A stretch of 14,745 nucleotides of DNA from Pseudomonadota bacterium. Lineage in GTDB: Bacteria > Pseudomonadota > Gammaproteobacteria > Steroidobacterales > Steroidobacteraceae. Position 1 is the first letter of the stretch. Every line of letters begins with the position of its first letter. The translations under genes and the position numbers were made by a program. The stretch covers positions 1-14,745 of the forward strand of contig JAKBCG010000025.1 of the NCBI GenBank assembly GCA_021808035.1. Reading direction: 5' to 3'. Below, one piece after another: positions 1-6,979 of this stretch. The notes under the pieces are model-generated. The model was given only the letters and a program-made list of their open reading frames with translations, was not told the origin of the DNA and did no database searches.

Positions 1-1074
1 GCGCCGGCCGAGCCGCCACCGGTCGCGGCGCCGCGACCGACCGCGCGGCGCCAGGCGATGCCGCGCGCCGGCGTGCCGGCGACCGACCGCCCCATGCCGG
101 CGGCGCCGCGCCACGAACCGCGGACCGACACTGCGGATGCCGCCACCGATGCGATGCGGCGTGAGATCCGTGACTTGCGGCGGCTGCTCGAAGGCGGATT
201 CGCGCGTCTCGCCTGGCGCGAGGCGCGCAACGAGGATCCGTGGAAGGCGTGGGTGCTCGATGAACTGGCGGCGATCGGTCTGACCGCGGATGTCGCCCGG
301 CGGATCGCCGAGTCCGCGCCCGACGACCTGCATGCCGTGGACCGAGCCCGGATACCACTCGCGTTGCTCGCGAGATCGCTGCCGCTGGTCGAGGACCGGA
401 CCTGCGAGGCCGGGGGCGTCGTCGCGCTCGTCGGACCGACCGGCGCCGGCAAGACCACGACGATCGCGAAGCTCGCGGCGCGCTGGTGCGCGCAGCATGG
501 CGCCGACCAGGTCGCGCTGGTGAGCACCGACGGGTTCCGGATCGGCGCGCGGGAGCAGCTGCGCACGTTCGCCCGCATTCTCGGGGTCCCGCTCCACGCG
601 GCCGACAACGGTGCCGATCTTGCGCGGGTGCTCGGCTGCGTGGTTGCCCGGAAACTGGTGCTGATCGACACCGCCGGCTTCGGTCCGCGCGAGCCGGGGT
701 TCGCGGAACAGCTGCAGATGCTGCGCTCCGGAGCGGCGCATGCGCGCGTCCTCCTTGCGCTGCCGGCGCCGAGCGAGGCCGTCGCGCTGCAGACGGCGGT
801 CGCCGGGTATCGTGCGCTCGCGCCGGGCGGCTGCGTCCTCACCAAGATCGACGAGGCCGCGAGCCTCGGCGCGGCGCTGTCGGTTGCGGTCGGGGCGTCG
901 CTGCCGATCGCCTACCTGTGCAACGGGCAGCGCGTGCCGGAGGACCTGCACGGCGCGCACCGCCGACGGATCTGGCTGGTGAAGCTCGCGGCCGCGCTGC
1001 GTGCCCGCGCGCACCCGCCCGCCGCCATGCCCGACCGGGCGCCCCCGATCGCCGGAGCCCGCGCCCATGCATGA
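1..1074 (+). CDS. flhF: Flagellar biosynthesis GTPase FlhF (5' end missing)
   Basis: FlhF is an SRP-family GTPase that marks the cell pole for flagellar assembly and acts at the membrane with FleN. The frame is open to the left window edge, so the true start lies upstream; the ATG at 58 is only the first Met inside the window, and the N-terminal basic domain is probably cut. Seen: an Ala/Pro-rich linker (about 1-150), a helical N domain, then the GTPase (G) domain with P-loop GPTGAGKTTT at 433-462, the STDGFRIGAREQL segment near 523-561, DTAG at 667-678, and LTKIDEAASLG near 838-870, which is the guanine-specificity motif with the DEAASLG closing loop typical of FlhF/Ffh. The gene ends inside fleN (8-base overlap), the normal flhF-fleN order. 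The usual full length is about 400-480 residues; 357 are visible. Family assignment is secure. Confidence 0.95.
   Translation, partial: APAEPPPVAAPRPTARRQAMPRAGVPATDRPMPAAPRHEPRTDTADAATDAMRREIRDLRRLLEGGFARLAWREARNEDPWKAWVLDELAAIGLTADVARRIAESAPDDLHAVDRARIPLALLARSLPLVEDRTCEAGGVVALVGPTGAGKTTTIAKLAARWCAQHGADQVALVSTDGFRIGAREQLRTFARILGVPLHAADNGADLARVLGCVVARKLVLIDTAGFGPREPGFAEQLQMLRSGAAHARVLLALPAPSEAVALQTAVAGYRALAPGGCVLTKIDEAASLGAALSVAVGASLPIAYLCNGQRVPEDLHGAHRRRIWLVKLAAALRARAHPPAAMPDRAPPIAGARAHA
1054..1057 (+). promoter_or_regulatory. Ribosome-binding site deciding the fleN start
   Basis: GGAG lies nine bases before the ATG at 1067. It selects this ATG over the in-frame GTG at 1001, whose extra 22 residues are Pro/Arg-rich and lie wholly inside flhF. 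Confidence 0.6.
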
Positions 1075-1954
1075 TTCGGCAGCGTCACGGGATCGTGCGA
1101 GCCGATTGGCCCGCCTCAACGCGGACCATCCGGTGAAGGTGATCGCGATCACCGGCGGCAAAGGCGGTGTCGGCAAGACGACGGTGTCGACCAATCTCGC
1201 GGTCGCACTCGCGACGGCGCGCCAGGAGGTGATGCTGTTCGACGCGGATCTCGGCCTCGCGAACGTCGATGTCCTGCTCGGCCTGCATGCGCGCTTTCAC
1301 CTCGGCAACGTGCTCGACGGACAGTGCGCGCTCGAGGACGTGATCGTCACCGGCCCGCACGGGCTGCAGGTCGTGCCGGCCGCTTCGGGGAGTCACCGGA
1401 TGGCGAACTTGTCCGCGGCCGAGCACGCCGGCCTGATCCGTGCATTCAGCGACCTGTATCACCGCATCGACACCTTGATCATCGACACGCCCGCGGGCCT
1501 GCACGACAGCGTCGTGACGTTCACGAAGGCCGCCCACCACGTCGTGGTCGTCGTTTGCGACGAGCCGGCGTCGATCACCGATGCGTACGGACTGATCAAG
1601 GTGCTGAGCCGCGAGCACGGGGTCCGTCGGTTCCAGGTGCTCGCGAACCAGACCCGGCGCACGGGAGAAGGGCCCGAATTGTTCCAGAAGATCCAGCGGG
1701 TCTGTGACCGGTTTCTCGATGTCGGCCTCGAGTTCTGCGGCTCGGTGCCCTACGACGAGTATCTGCGGCGTGCGGTGCAGCGGCAGACGGCGGTGGTGGA
1801 CGCGTATCCGACCGCCGTGGCGTCGCGGGCGCTCAAGAATCTGGCCGCCGCGGCCGATAAGTGGTCTGTGCCCACGTCCGCGCGTGGCCACCTGGAATTC
1901 TTCGTCGAACGCATGCTGGGAGTTGGGATGACTCCCACGACGGAACTGCAATGA
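1067..1954 (+). CDS. fleN: MinD/ParA-like flagellar number regulator FleN (FlhG)
   Basis: This is a deviant Walker-A ATPase that limits flagellar number and, in Pseudomonas, restrains the master regulator FleQ. The 295-residue product has the deviant Walker A motif GGKGGVGKT at residues 30-38, the FDADLGLANVD switch segment at 58-68, and DTPAG at 140-144, in the order found in FlhG/FleN. The C-terminal part (about 225-290) includes the amphipathic end that in MinD-type proteins binds membrane. The ATG at 1067 has a good Shine-Dalgarno sequence and puts the family-typical 'HPVKVIAITGGKGGVGKT' at residue 21. It overlaps flhF by eight bases and fliA by four (ATGA), which points to translational coupling and a fixed ratio to FlhF and FliA. 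The alternative MinD (division site) is unlikely because of the neighbours and the short N-terminus ahead of the Walker motif. Confidence 0.95.
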   Translation: MHDSAASRDRASRLARLNADHPVKVIAITGGKGGVGKTTVSTNLAVALATARQEVMLFDADLGLANVDVLLGLHARFHLGNVLDGQCALEDVIVTGPHGLQVVPAASGSHRMANLSAAEHAGLIRAFSDLYHRIDTLIIDTPAGLHDSVVTFTKAAHHVVVVVCDEPASITDAYGLIKVLSREHGVRRFQVLANQTRRTGEGPELFQKIQRVCDRFLDVGLEFCGSVPYDEYLRRAVQRQTAVVDAYPTAVASRALKNLAAAADKWSVPTSARGHLEFFVERMLGVGMTPTTELQ

Positions 1955-2733
1955 TCGCAAGCACACGGTACTCGGCCGACCAACATGCGCTCGCGGCCCA
2001 TGGACGGGAGGGTGATCCGCCGACCGACGAAGCCTCGCAGACGGACCTGGTGATCCGGCATGCCGATCTGGTCAAACGGATCGCGTATCACCTGGTGAGC
2101 CGGATGCCCCCCTCGGTCGAGGTCGACGACCTGATTCAAGCGGGAATGATCGGGCTGCTGGACGCGGCGAAGCATTACGAGACCGGCAAGGGCGCGAACT
2201 TCGAAACGTACGCCGGCATCCGCATCCGCGGTGCGATGCTCGACGAGGTCCGCAAGTCCGACTGGACCCCGCGCTCTGTGCATCGCAGCATGCGGGCAGT
2301 CGCCGAAGCGATGCGCCAGGTCGAGAACGCGACCGGCCGTGACGCGAACGCCGCGGACGTCGTCGCGGCGCTCGGCATCTCGACGGAGCAATACCACAAG
2401 CTCCTGCAGGATGCGGCGAGCTGCCGCCTGTTCAGCTTCGAGCAGACCGCCTCGACCGACGACGACGCGAGTCCCGCGGACCATGCGGCGGACGAAAGCC
2501 TCGGACCGTTCGACATGGTCGAGGACGCGAGCTTTCGCGAAGCGCTCGTCGCGGCGATCGAGCAACTGCCCGAGCGCGAACGACTCGTGCTCTCGCTGTA
2601 TTACGACGAGGAACTGAACCTGCGGGAGATCGGCGAGGTTCTCGAGGTGTCCGAATCTCGCGTATGCCAGGTGCATGGCCAGGCGCTGGTGCGTCTGCGC
2701 GCGCGACTCGCCGATTGGCTGACGGTGGACTGA
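1951..2733 (+). CDS. fliA: Flagellar sigma-28 factor FliA
   Basis: FliA is the RNA polymerase sigma factor for late flagellar genes such as flagellin and, in many species, chemotaxis genes. The 260-residue product carries region 2 at about 33-105 (LVKRIAYHLVSRMPPSVEVD, then DLIQAGMIGLLDAAKHY), region 3 at about 110-165 and region 4 at about 195-255, with LPERERLVLSLYY followed by the helix-turn-helix LREIGEVLEVSESRVCQVH. The chosen ATG overlaps the fleN stop as ATGA; the longer frame from a GTG at 1861 lies inside fleN and would add 30 residues without sigma-factor character. The Shine-Dalgarno signal is weak (ACGGA about seven bases upstream), which fits coupling to fleN translation. An acidic insertion (TASTDDDASPADHAADES, about 166-183) separates regions 3 and 4, as in other FliA proteins. 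In Pseudomonas-like operons cheY follows; here motC does. Confidence 0.95.
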   Translation: MIASTRYSADQHALAAHGREGDPPTDEASQTDLVIRHADLVKRIAYHLVSRMPPSVEVDDLIQAGMIGLLDAAKHYETGKGANFETYAGIRIRGAMLDEVRKSDWTPRSVHRSMRAVAEAMRQVENATGRDANAADVVAALGISTEQYHKLLQDAASCRLFSFEQTASTDDDASPADHAADESLGPFDMVEDASFREALVAAIEQLPERERLVLSLYYDEELNLREIGEVLEVSESRVCQVHGQALVRLRARLADWLTVD

Positions 2734-2737
2734 GCGC

Positions 2738-3481
2738 ATGGACTTCCTCAGTGTGATCGCGGTCGTGCTCGCGCTGGTCGCCGTGATCGGCGGTGCGATC
2801 CTGAAGGGAAGCACCGCCGGCGCGCTGGTGAGCAGCGCCGCGTTCGTGATCGTGGTCCTCGGCACGTTCGCGGCGAGCTTGATGCAGACCCGTCTGCCGA
2901 CCTTGCTGCGGGCCTGGAGCATCATCCATTGGGTGTTCAAGCCGCCGGCGAACGACGCGAACGCGATGATCGAGAAGATCGTCGAGTGGAGCAACATCGC
3001 GCGCAAGCAGGGCCTGCTCGGCCTGGAGTCGGCGGTCGAGCAGGAAAAGGATCCGTTCTTGAAGAAGGGGCTGCAGTCCCTGGTCGACGGCGGCGAGCCG
3101 GACGCGATCCGTTCGAGCATGGAGATCGAACTGGACACGATGGAGCATTTCGACACCCAGGCCGCGAAGGTGTTCGAGGGCATGGGCATCTATTCGCCGA
3201 CCCTCGGGATCATCGGGGCGGTGATGGGCCTGATGGCGGTGATGGAGCACCTGGCCGACCCGTCGAAGCTTGGCGCCGGCATCGCGGCCGCGTTCGTGTC
3301 GACCGTCTACGGCATCTCCTTCGCGAACCTGTTCCTGCTGCCGATGAGCAACAAGTTGAAGTCGATCCTGCACGACCAGTTCCAGGTGCGGACGATGGTC
3401 ATCGAAGGCATCATCGCGATCGCGCAGGGCGAGAACCCGCGCAACATCGAATCGAAGCTCAAGGGCTACTTCCACCACTGA
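2738..3481 (+). CDS. motC: Flagellar stator subunit MotC (MotA paralogue)
   Basis: This inner-membrane proton-channel subunit surrounds MotD and transmits torque to the rotor. The 247-residue length matches MotC. Hydrophobic segments lie at about 3-22, 30-49, 150-172 and 182-203. The cytoplasmic loop has the charged pair equivalent to E. coli MotA Arg90/Glu98 (here Arg89 in IARKQG and Glu97 in GLLGLE), and the conserved proline-containing SPTLGIIGAV (Pro154) and DPSKLG (Pro175) segments of MotA/PomA. It starts four bases after fliA, with GGTGGA at 2724-2729 as ribosome-binding site. MotC rather than MotA is inferred from its place behind fliA with a MotD-type partner. Because no other stator is visible, whether this is the main or the secondary motor of the cell cannot be told from this window. 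Confidence 0.92.
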   Translation: MDFLSVIAVVLALVAVIGGAILKGSTAGALVSSAAFVIVVLGTFAASLMQTRLPTLLRAWSIIHWVFKPPANDANAMIEKIVEWSNIARKQGLLGLESAVEQEKDPFLKKGLQSLVDGGEPDAIRSSMEIELDTMEHFDTQAAKVFEGMGIYSPTLGIIGAVMGLMAVMEHLADPSKLGAGIAAAFVSTVYGISFANLFLLPMSNKLKSILHDQFQVRTMVIEGIIAIAQGENPRNIESKLKGYFHH

Positions 3482-3487
3482 CCCGTC

Positions 3488-4501
3488 ATGGCACGCAAGA
3501 AGAAACACGAGGAACACGCGAACCACGAAGCCTGGGCGATACCCTACGGCGACCTCGTGACCTTGCTGTTCGCGCTGTTCACGGTGATGTACGCGATCTC
3601 CTCGGTCAACGCCGGCAAGCTGCGGGTGCTGTCGAACTCGCTGATCGCGGCGTTCCGCGGCGTTCCGATGACGACCCAGCCGATTCCGGTCGGACAGCCG
3701 GCGACCGGCAATGTCGGCACGAAGCGGCTGGCCGGAGTGCAACCGACGGCGTTGATCAAGCTGCCCCATACCGCGACGTCGCGGACGGCCGCGAAAGCCG
3801 CCGGTCAGGCGGGGCAGGGCGCCGAATCCGTTGCGCTGGCCCACCTGCAACGGCAGGTCGAGAGCGCCTTGAAGACCTTGATCGACCAGAAGCTGGTGAC
3901 GGTCCGGCGGGAGAGTCTCTGGCTCGAAGTGGAGATCAACACGGACATCCTGTTTCCGAGCGGCTCGGACGCATTTTCGCCGGCGGCACTGCCGATCTTG
4001 AGGACGCTCGCGCAGGCGTTGAAGCCGCTGCCGAATCCGATCCGCGTGGAGGGGCACACCGACGACCGGCCGATCCATACCGCGCAGTTCCCGTCCAACT
4101 GGGAGTTGTCGGCGGGACGCGCCGCGAGCGTCGTGCACGAGTTCATGCGGGACGGGGTCGATCCGATGCGCCTGGAGATCGTCGGCTTCGGTCAATATCA
4201 CCCAGTGGCCTCGAACGCGACCGCCGCGGGCCGCAACGAGAACCGGCGCGTGTCCATCCTGATCCTCGAGGATTCCGGCCAGGCCGTGGCTGGGCTCAGT
4301 CCGCGCGAGCGCGACGTGATGCTCTGGAACACCGTCGCACCGAGCGACGCGACGCCGGCGGATCATGCGGGCGCGGTGAACCGCCTGCCGGACAAGGTGT
4401 CGCCCGCGGCGCTGCGGGCGCCTGCCGCGCCCGCCGGACCGGGTGCGCATCCCGGCGGGGGGGGGCGCATGATGACGCGCGAGACGGGGCCGCGTCGATG
4501 A
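3488..4501 (+). CDS. motD: Flagellar stator subunit MotD (MotB paralogue)
   Basis: The partner of MotC, this protein anchors the stator to peptidoglycan and carries the proton-binding aspartate. The 337-residue product has a Lys-rich cytoplasmic N-terminus, one membrane segment (about 18-40) with the channel Asp22 in AIPYGDLVTLLFALF, a periplasmic linker rich in Ala/Gly/Thr (60-115), and an OmpA-like peptidoglycan-binding domain at about 143-262 (VEINTDILFPSGSDAFS, VEGHTDDRPI, NWELSAGRA, GRNENRRVSILIL). A low-complexity Ala/Pro/Gly tail (263-337) follows; it includes four glycines encoded by a nine-G run at 4457-4465. The gene begins six bases after motC without a clear Shine-Dalgarno sequence and ends overlapping the next gene by four bases (ATGA), so coupling is likely. 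MotD rather than MotB is chosen from position and the long disordered tail. Confidence 0.93.
   Translation: MARKKKHEEHANHEAWAIPYGDLVTLLFALFTVMYAISSVNAGKLRVLSNSLIAAFRGVPMTTQPIPVGQPATGNVGTKRLAGVQPTALIKLPHTATSRTAAKAAGQAGQGAESVALAHLQRQVESALKTLIDQKLVTVRRESLWLEVEINTDILFPSGSDAFSPAALPILRTLAQALKPLPNPIRVEGHTDDRPIHTAQFPSNWELSAGRAASVVHEFMRDGVDPMRLEIVGFGQYHPVASNATAAGRNENRRVSILILEDSGQAVAGLSPRERDVMLWNTVAPSDATPADHAGAVNRLPDKVSPAALRAPAAPAGPGAHPGGGGRMMTRETGPRR
4457..4465 (+). repeat. Nine-G homopolymer tract in motD
   Basis: A run of nine G bases encodes Gly323-Gly326 at the end of MotD. It is the only homopolymer of this length I noticed in the window. One extra G, or a -1 ribosomal slip, moves reading into the frame of the downstream DUF2802 gene, which has no stop between here and 4905. 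Confidence 0.85.
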
Positions 4502-4905
4502 GGATGTTCGGACTCGCCGACCTGTGGCCATTGGCCGGCATCGCGGTCGGTATCGCGGTCGGTATCGCTGCGGCGGGGCTTGCGCTCCTCGCGCTGCGGA
4601 CCGTCCGTGTCCAGGCCGCGCGCCTCGCCGAAGGCGGGGCGGTGGTCGATGAGCTGCGCCGCAGAATCGACGCGATGACGGTGCTGCAGACCCGCACCGT
4701 GACCCGGCTGCAACGGCTCGAGGCCGAGCAGAGCCGGATCGCCGAGCGAGTCGCGCTCGCCGAGAGCGGTGGCGGACGGGTGCTCGACGATGCGATCGAT
4801 TCGGCCCGCCGGGGTGCCTCCATCGGCGCGCTGGTCGAGACGTTCGGATTGAGCCGCGGGGAAGCGAGCCTGATCGCCCGCTTGCACGGGCGTCCGGAGG
4901 GCTGA
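4498..4905 (+). CDS. DUF2802 membrane-anchored coiled-coil protein
   Basis: This 135-residue protein resembles the DUF2802 family, which sits at the end of the fliA/che/mot operon in Pseudomonas and relatives; its function is unknown to me. It has an N-terminal membrane helix (about 11-34), a charged heptad-like helical region (about 36-90: VDELRRRIDAM, VTRLQRLEAEQSRIAERV), and a C-terminal motif (about 98-131: LDDAIDSARRGASIGALVE, then TFGLSRGEASLIARLHG) that resembles the family's helix-turn-helix-like end. The start ATG overlaps the motD stop as ATGA. The membrane helix contains a tandem 12-base repeat. A role close to the motor or polar chemotaxis machinery is inferred from gene position only. 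This frame stays open back through motD to position 2929, which is a by-product of base composition. Confidence 0.8.
   Translation: MRMFGLADLWPLAGIAVGIAVGIAAAGLALLALRTVRVQAARLAEGGAVVDELRRRIDAMTVLQTRTVTRLQRLEAEQSRIAERVALAESGGGRVLDDAIDSARRGASIGALVETFGLSRGEASLIARLHGRPEG
4540..4568 (+). repeat. 12-base direct repeat in DUF2802 membrane helix
   Basis: The unit ATCGCGGTCGGT occurs twice in tandem (4540-4551, 4552-4563), followed by a partial third copy ATCGC (4564-4568). It encodes IAVG-IAVG-IA in the membrane helix. In-frame change of copy number would lengthen or shorten the helix by four residues, about one turn. Confidence 0.85.
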
Positions 4906-5008
4906 GCGTCGCCGGACCGCGGAACCAACCCGGCTCCCGGCGATCGAATGGCAGCATCCGGGCCCATCGACGCGGCCCCAAGCCATCACTTCAGGAGAGT
5001 ACGGCACC

Positions 5009-5413
5009 ATGGACTATCAGACCGCCGAGAATCAGGCGATCCAGCTGCAGACCCAGGCGGACCAGGTCGCGCAGGGGATCAAGGGGTTGGCCGACAAGCT
5101 GCAGACCAAGGTCACGGATCAGACCCTCGCGCGGGAGCTGGTGCTCGATCTGCGTGAGGCCGCGCTCGCGGTGCAGAAGCAGAACCAGACGACGAGCGCG
5201 CTGATCGAGCAGATGGCGCAGTACATCCATGCGCTCGAGAGCCACGTGGAGTCGATGCCGCAGGCGACGATGCAGCCGCGCGGCTGGAGCGCCCAACCCT
5301 ATGCGTCGGGCGGCGGTGGCGGCTTCATGGGCAACGTGATGTCGGGGCTCGGCATGGGCGCCGGGTTCGGTCTCGCGAGCGACCTCGTCGGCAGCTTGTT
5401 CAACGCGCTGTGA
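5009..5413 (+). CDS. Uncharacterised protein with helical N-half and Gly-rich C-terminus
   Basis: I do not recognise this 134-residue protein. Residues 1-85 are Gln/Ala/Leu-rich and almost certainly helical, with coiled-coil-like spacing (NQAIQLQTQADQVAQGIKGL, LVLDLREAALAVQKQNQ). A Gln/Pro/Ser stretch (84-99) and five glycines (101-105) lead to a hydrophobic, glycine-zipper-like end (106-134: FMGNVMSGLGMGAGFGLASD). That end resembles the C-termini of some small bacterial proteins such as DUF2076 members, but the N-half does not match what I know of them. There is no N-terminal signal peptide. AGGAG at 4993-4997 lies 11 bases before the ATG, a strong start. It follows the DUF2802 gene by 103 bases on the same strand, so it may be the last gene of the flagellar unit or have its own promoter; I could not find a convincing sigma-28 box in the gap. 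Confidence 0.8.
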   Translation: MDYQTAENQAIQLQTQADQVAQGIKGLADKLQTKVTDQTLARELVLDLREAALAVQKQNQTTSALIEQMAQYIHALESHVESMPQATMQPRGWSAQPYASGGGGGFMGNVMSGLGMGAGFGLASDLVGSLFNAL

Positions 5414-5437
5414 GCGCGCCGCGGCCGAGGCCGTTCC

Positions 5438-5459
5438 GCGATCGCTAGCCGGCGATCGT
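5438..5459. terminator. Possible hairpin between convergent genes
   Basis: CGATCGC (5439-5445) and GCGATCG (5452-5458) form a perfect seven-base inverted repeat with a six-base loop; a G-T pair at 5438/5459 could extend it. It lies between two convergent genes, across the yajR stop codon. No T-run follows on either strand, so its role as a bidirectional terminator is only suggested by position. Confidence 0.3.
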
Positions 5460-6794
5460 CTGCGCGCGGTTCGCGTCGTAGGTGCGTGAGTCGACCTTGA
5501 GGTACGCGACCCGCTCGGCCGCGACGACCGCGACGTCGGCGACGCCCGCCACCGTCCGCAAACGTTCGCCGAGGCCGCGTTCGTCGATCGCTCCAGTGCC
5601 CGGGATGCGCAGGATCCGAGTCGTCAGGTGGCTCGGTCGCCGCATCGTCGCGGCGACCAGCAGCCAGACGACCGCGATCGCCGCGGAGCCCACGAACACG
5701 CCGTTCGCGTGGGCGAGCTGGTGGATCCAGCCGCCGGCGACGCCGCCGAAGAATATTCCGAGGAATTGCGAGCTCGAGTAGATCCCGGTCGCGGTGCCCT
5801 TCGCGGCCGCAGGCGCGGTCTTGGTGATCAGCGACGGCAGGCTCGCCTCGAGGACGTTGAACGCGGCGAAGAACAGCGTGACCGCGCCGAGGAGCACCGC
5901 GACGCTGTGCCCGGCGCGCAGCAGCAGCAGCTGGCTCACCACGATCGCGGCGACCGCGCCGATGAACACTTCCTTCATGCGCCGCCGCTTCTCGGCGATC
6001 ACGATCGCCGGGATCATCACCGCGACCGACACCAGGAGCACGGGCAGGTACACGATCCATTGATCGCGGCTGTCGACCCGCAGCTGCGCATGCAGCAGGG
6101 CGGGAATCACCAGAAAGCTCGCGGTCAGGATCGCGTGCAACGCGAAGATTCCGAAATCGAAGCGCAACAAGTCGGGATTTTGCAACACCGACCGCAGCAT
6201 CCCGGGCACCGTTTCGGCATCGCGGTGCAGGTGCGAGTCGACCGGCGTCGGAACGACGAACAGCACCACGGCGATGCCGAGCAGCGCGAGCGCGACCATC
6301 AGCCAGAAGATGCCCGGAACGCCGGCGATACCGGCGACGACCGGCCCGGTCACCAGCGCGAGCATGAACGAGAAGCCGATCGTGATCCCGACCATCGCCA
6401 TCGCCTTCGTGCGGTTCTCCTCGCGGGTGAGATCCGCGACCAGCGCGAGGATCACCGCGCCGACCGCGCCGGCGCCCTGCAGCACCCGGCCGAGCACGAC
6501 GCCATCGATCGTCGTCGCGCGCGCGGCGATCGCGCTGCCGGCCGCGAATATCAGCAGCCCCAGGACGATCATCGGCTTGCGGCCGACCCGGTCGGACAGC
6601 ATGCCGAACGGAATCTGCAGCAGACCCTGGCTGAGGCCGTAGATCCCGAGCGCGAGGCCGATCGTGGACGGCGTCGCGCCGACGAGTCCGCGCGCGTACG
6701 CGGCGAACACCGGATAGATCATGAACAAGCCCAGCAGCCGCAACGAAAAGACGGCCGCGAGCGAGAACGCGGCGCGGTATTCCGGTCGGGTCAT
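5445..6794 (-). CDS. yajR: YajR-type major facilitator transporter with C-terminal YAM domain
   Basis: This is an inner-membrane major facilitator superfamily exporter; the substrate of E. coli YajR is not established. The 449 residues fit YajR (about 454). Twelve hydrophobic segments can be traced. Motif A after the second helix is intact (GMLSDRVGRK, residues 64-73), followed by RVLQGAGAVGAVILALVADL and TREENRTKAMAMVG, both closely resembling E. coli YajR. The last 60 residues (390-449) form a soluble alpha/beta piece with LRTVAGVADVAVV and AYLKVDSRTYD, matching the ferredoxin-like YAM domain that defines this subgroup. The ATG at 6794 starts the protein just before the first helix, as in YajR, though no clear Shine-Dalgarno sequence precedes it. 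It is convergent with the unknown 134-residue gene and divergent from ybiI. Confidence 0.88.
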   Translation of the reverse strand: MTRPEYRAAFSLAAVFSLRLLGLFMIYPVFAAYARGLVGATPSTIGLALGIYGLSQGLLQIPFGMLSDRVGRKPMIVLGLLIFAAGSAIAARATTIDGVVLGRVLQGAGAVGAVILALVADLTREENRTKAMAMVGITIGFSFMLALVTGPVVAGIAGVPGIFWLMVALALLGIAVVLFVVPTPVDSHLHRDAETVPGMLRSVLQNPDLLRFDFGIFALHAILTASFLVIPALLHAQLRVDSRDQWIVYLPVLLVSVAVMIPAIVIAEKRRRMKEVFIGAVAAIVVSQLLLLRAGHSVAVLLGAVTLFFAAFNVLEASLPSLITKTAPAAAKGTATGIYSSSQFLGIFFGGVAGGWIHQLAHANGVFVGSAAIAVVWLLVAATMRRPSHLTTRILRIPGTGAIDERGLGERLRTVAGVADVAVVAAERVAYLKVDSRTYDANRAQTIAG

Positions 6795-6873
6795 GATGAG
6801 GGACTCAGGGATTGCGCCGGGTTGCGCGAACGCACTCTTAGGCCGGGGGCACGGCCCGAAGTTCCCCGCGCGG

Positions 6874-6903
6874 TTGCATCGGGGCGTCGCGTGCGGTGAT
6901 ACT
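6874..6903 (+). promoter_or_regulatory. Candidate sigma-70 promoter for ybiI
   Basis: TTGCAT (6874-6879) and GATACT (6898-6903) are 18 bases apart, with partial matches to -35 and -10 boxes (three and four of six). They lie in the 185-base divergent gap, about 70 bases before the ybiI start. This is a weak prediction; I saw no convincing promoter for yajR on the other strand. Confidence 0.3.
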
Positions 6904-6963
6904 TGAATCGCCGCGACCGTGGCCCAACAAGTCGGTTCGCAGGCGGATCGTCGTGCAGCGAAC

Positions 6964-6969
6964 AGGAGG
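6964..6969 (+). promoter_or_regulatory. Strong ribosome-binding site deciding the ybiI start
   Basis: AGGAGG lies ten bases before the ATG at 6980. It selects this start over the in-frame GTG at 6896, which has no such signal. Confidence 0.75.
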
Positions 6970-6979
6970 GATTCGGCCG

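Noticed and set aside
1861..1950. Upstream in-frame start for fliA giving a 290-residue protein
   Set aside because: The added 30 residues overlap fleN, have no sigma-factor character, and the ATGA overlap start at 1951 fits the operon style.
2432..4981. A very long open frame on the minus strand opposite fliA, motC and motD (849 codons), and a 658-codon + strand frame through motC/motD
   Set aside because: Both are out of frame with strongly recognised genes and encode Arg/Gly/His-rich low-complexity sequence typical of shadow frames in GC-rich DNA. Only the last 135 codons of the + frame are a real gene (DUF2802).
4906..5008. Possible sigma-28 promoter before the 134-residue protein gene
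   Set aside because: CGGCGATCG is only loosely like the GCCGATAA -10 box, and no matching TAAA -35 is found at the right distance.
5628..6899. A 423-codon + strand open frame opposite yajR
   Set aside because: The product is rich in Arg, Asp, Glu and His with no domain; the minus strand is clearly a twelve-helix transporter with conserved motifs.
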